A DNA stretch of 64,000 nt from assembly GCF_950295315.1 (NCBI RefSeq), contig NC_080168.1, forward strand, positions 71,600,008 to 71,664,007, in the 5' to 3' direction. Every line of letters begins with the position of its first letter. Position 1 is the first letter of the stretch. This stretch comes from Erinaceus europaeus (taxonomy: Eukaryota; Chordata; Mammalia; Eulipotyphla; Erinaceidae). The notes below the pieces were generated by a model. That model ran no database searches. It saw nothing but the letters and a program-made list of their open reading frames with translations, and was not told the DNA's origin. The translations under genes were made by a program, and so were the position numbers. This document shows positions 63,181-64,000 of this stretch, piece by piece.

Positions 63181-63689
63181 AGTTTAGTGACTTGGGTGTG
63201 TATTTATTATGATAGGAAATTGAGAAACAGAGTTGAATAAGACCTGGTCTTCATGCCACCCAGCCATCACCCAGGAAGTTTGCAGCCTAAGAAGACAGAA
63301 GTAGCCCTCCAAGAGGAACTCGTAAGTCACTATGGAAGCCCAGAGAGACAGCAGCTAACTTAGTCTGAGGAGGAGGGCTGAACTCACAGGCCTTTGACAG
63401 AGAAATGGCATTTGACCCAAGCATGGATTGGAAACATGGGACTGAGATTAATAATTTGCTAAAGAGATGAGCAGAATCTGGACCATGAACACACTTGTGT
63501 TTCCTTCTCTGGCGTGGGCCTGTACTTCAATAGACAGCTTCTTCAATAGACAGACAGCAATGGGGACAGGAACTGATTCCTGGGACAAAGGCTGGAGGAA
63601 GTGTCATGATGCATGACAGTTATCGGGTTGCTGTCTTGTTGGTGGCTATACGGATTGACTTTTATGTTAAAATTCAATGAACTGGGGTG
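63181..63689. other. No gene recognised
   Basis: Single-copy-like. Short open frames only. Confidence 0.35.
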
Positions 63690-63848
63690 GAGAAATAGCC
63701 CACTTGGATAGTGCGCTGCTTTGCCATGTGCACAAACCATGTTTGAGTCCAGCCTCCACCATATTGAAGGAAGCTTTGAGCCTGTGGTCTCTTTCACTCT
63801 CTCTGCCTTTCTGACTCTATCTTAAAAAAAGAAAAAAAAAAAAAAAAC
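63690..63848 (+). mobile_element. SINE type 5
   Basis: GGTGGAGAAATAGCCCACTT head, TGTTTGAGTCCAGCCTCCAC, CATATTGAAGGAAGCTTTGA, A-rich tail at 63825-63847. Confidence 0.93.
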
Positions 63849-64000
63849 ATGGCCTATCTTCATGTTAGCTGTCAGGCTCAGGCAAAAATTAGTAAAGTCA
63901 TGGGCCCCTTGGGATATACTTAAATAGACCTACTAGCTTTTTCCAAAATGGAGATCCCCAAATTTCATCTGCTATAGTCTTACCTTTAGATTCTTGATTA
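63849..64000 (+). mobile_element. R1 retroposon, start; runs off the window
   Basis: GTCAGGCTCAGGCAAAAATT, GGGCCCCTTGGGATATACTT, GACCTACTAGCTTTTTCC match the middle of R1 (for example 46190-46320). The 3' part lies beyond 64000. Confidence 0.85.

Overview
The window looks like mammalian nuclear DNA made almost entirely of interspersed repeats. I find no host protein-coding gene, no rRNA and no functional tRNA gene that I can support. The best match for the source is a hedgehog (Erinaceus or a close relative). The main evidence is a dense population of tRNA-headed SINEs (A-box such as TAGCGCAGCGGGTTAAG, B-box such as GGTTCGAGCCC, CAA/TAA-rich tails) resembling the ERI-type SINEs described from hedgehogs. 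L1 ORF2 remnants confirm a therian mammal. The species call is from memory of those families, not from a search.

There are four layers. (1) Old, broken L1 copies on both strands (for example 1-1015, 6040-8790, 25925-26630, 42560-43870, 52740-54020, 57040-58570). (2) At least five tRNA-derived SINE types, called here types 1 to 5, about 65 copies, many with recognisable target-site duplications (TSDs). (3) A medium-length poly-A retroposon family, called here R1, with about ten copies (7090, 9590, 13928, 37442, 44040, 45710, 54932, 56470, 61065, 63849). Four copies have clear 14-16 bp TSDs, so R1 moves by L1-type target-primed reverse transcription. (4) A solo retroviral LTR at 45560-47535, itself split by an R1 and a SINE. 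Microsatellites are abundant, usually at SINE or L1 tails.

The most unusual content is two 5'-truncated copies (35509-36518 and about 40460-41262) of a non-LTR retrotransposon that is not L1, L2 or RTE/BovB-like. They encode the C-terminal part of a jockey/CR1-superfamily-like reverse transcriptase, ending in a C-X1-C-X7-H-X4-C motif, with a short GAA-repeat tail and no 3' UTR. The copies are about 97% identical by hand alignment, CpG-rich and still open-framed. They are therefore young, in a mammalian genome where this class is not expected to be active. Horizontal acquisition is the main hypothesis. This is the best candidate for something undescribed here.

The single-copy stretches between repeats (notably 11101-12804, 19716-22029, 23945-24919, 33291-35204 and 39246-40460) show no recognisable exon. 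The region reads as intergenic or deep-intronic DNA. SINE and L1 boundaries are hand-read and usually good to within about 10-20 bp, except where TSDs fix them.
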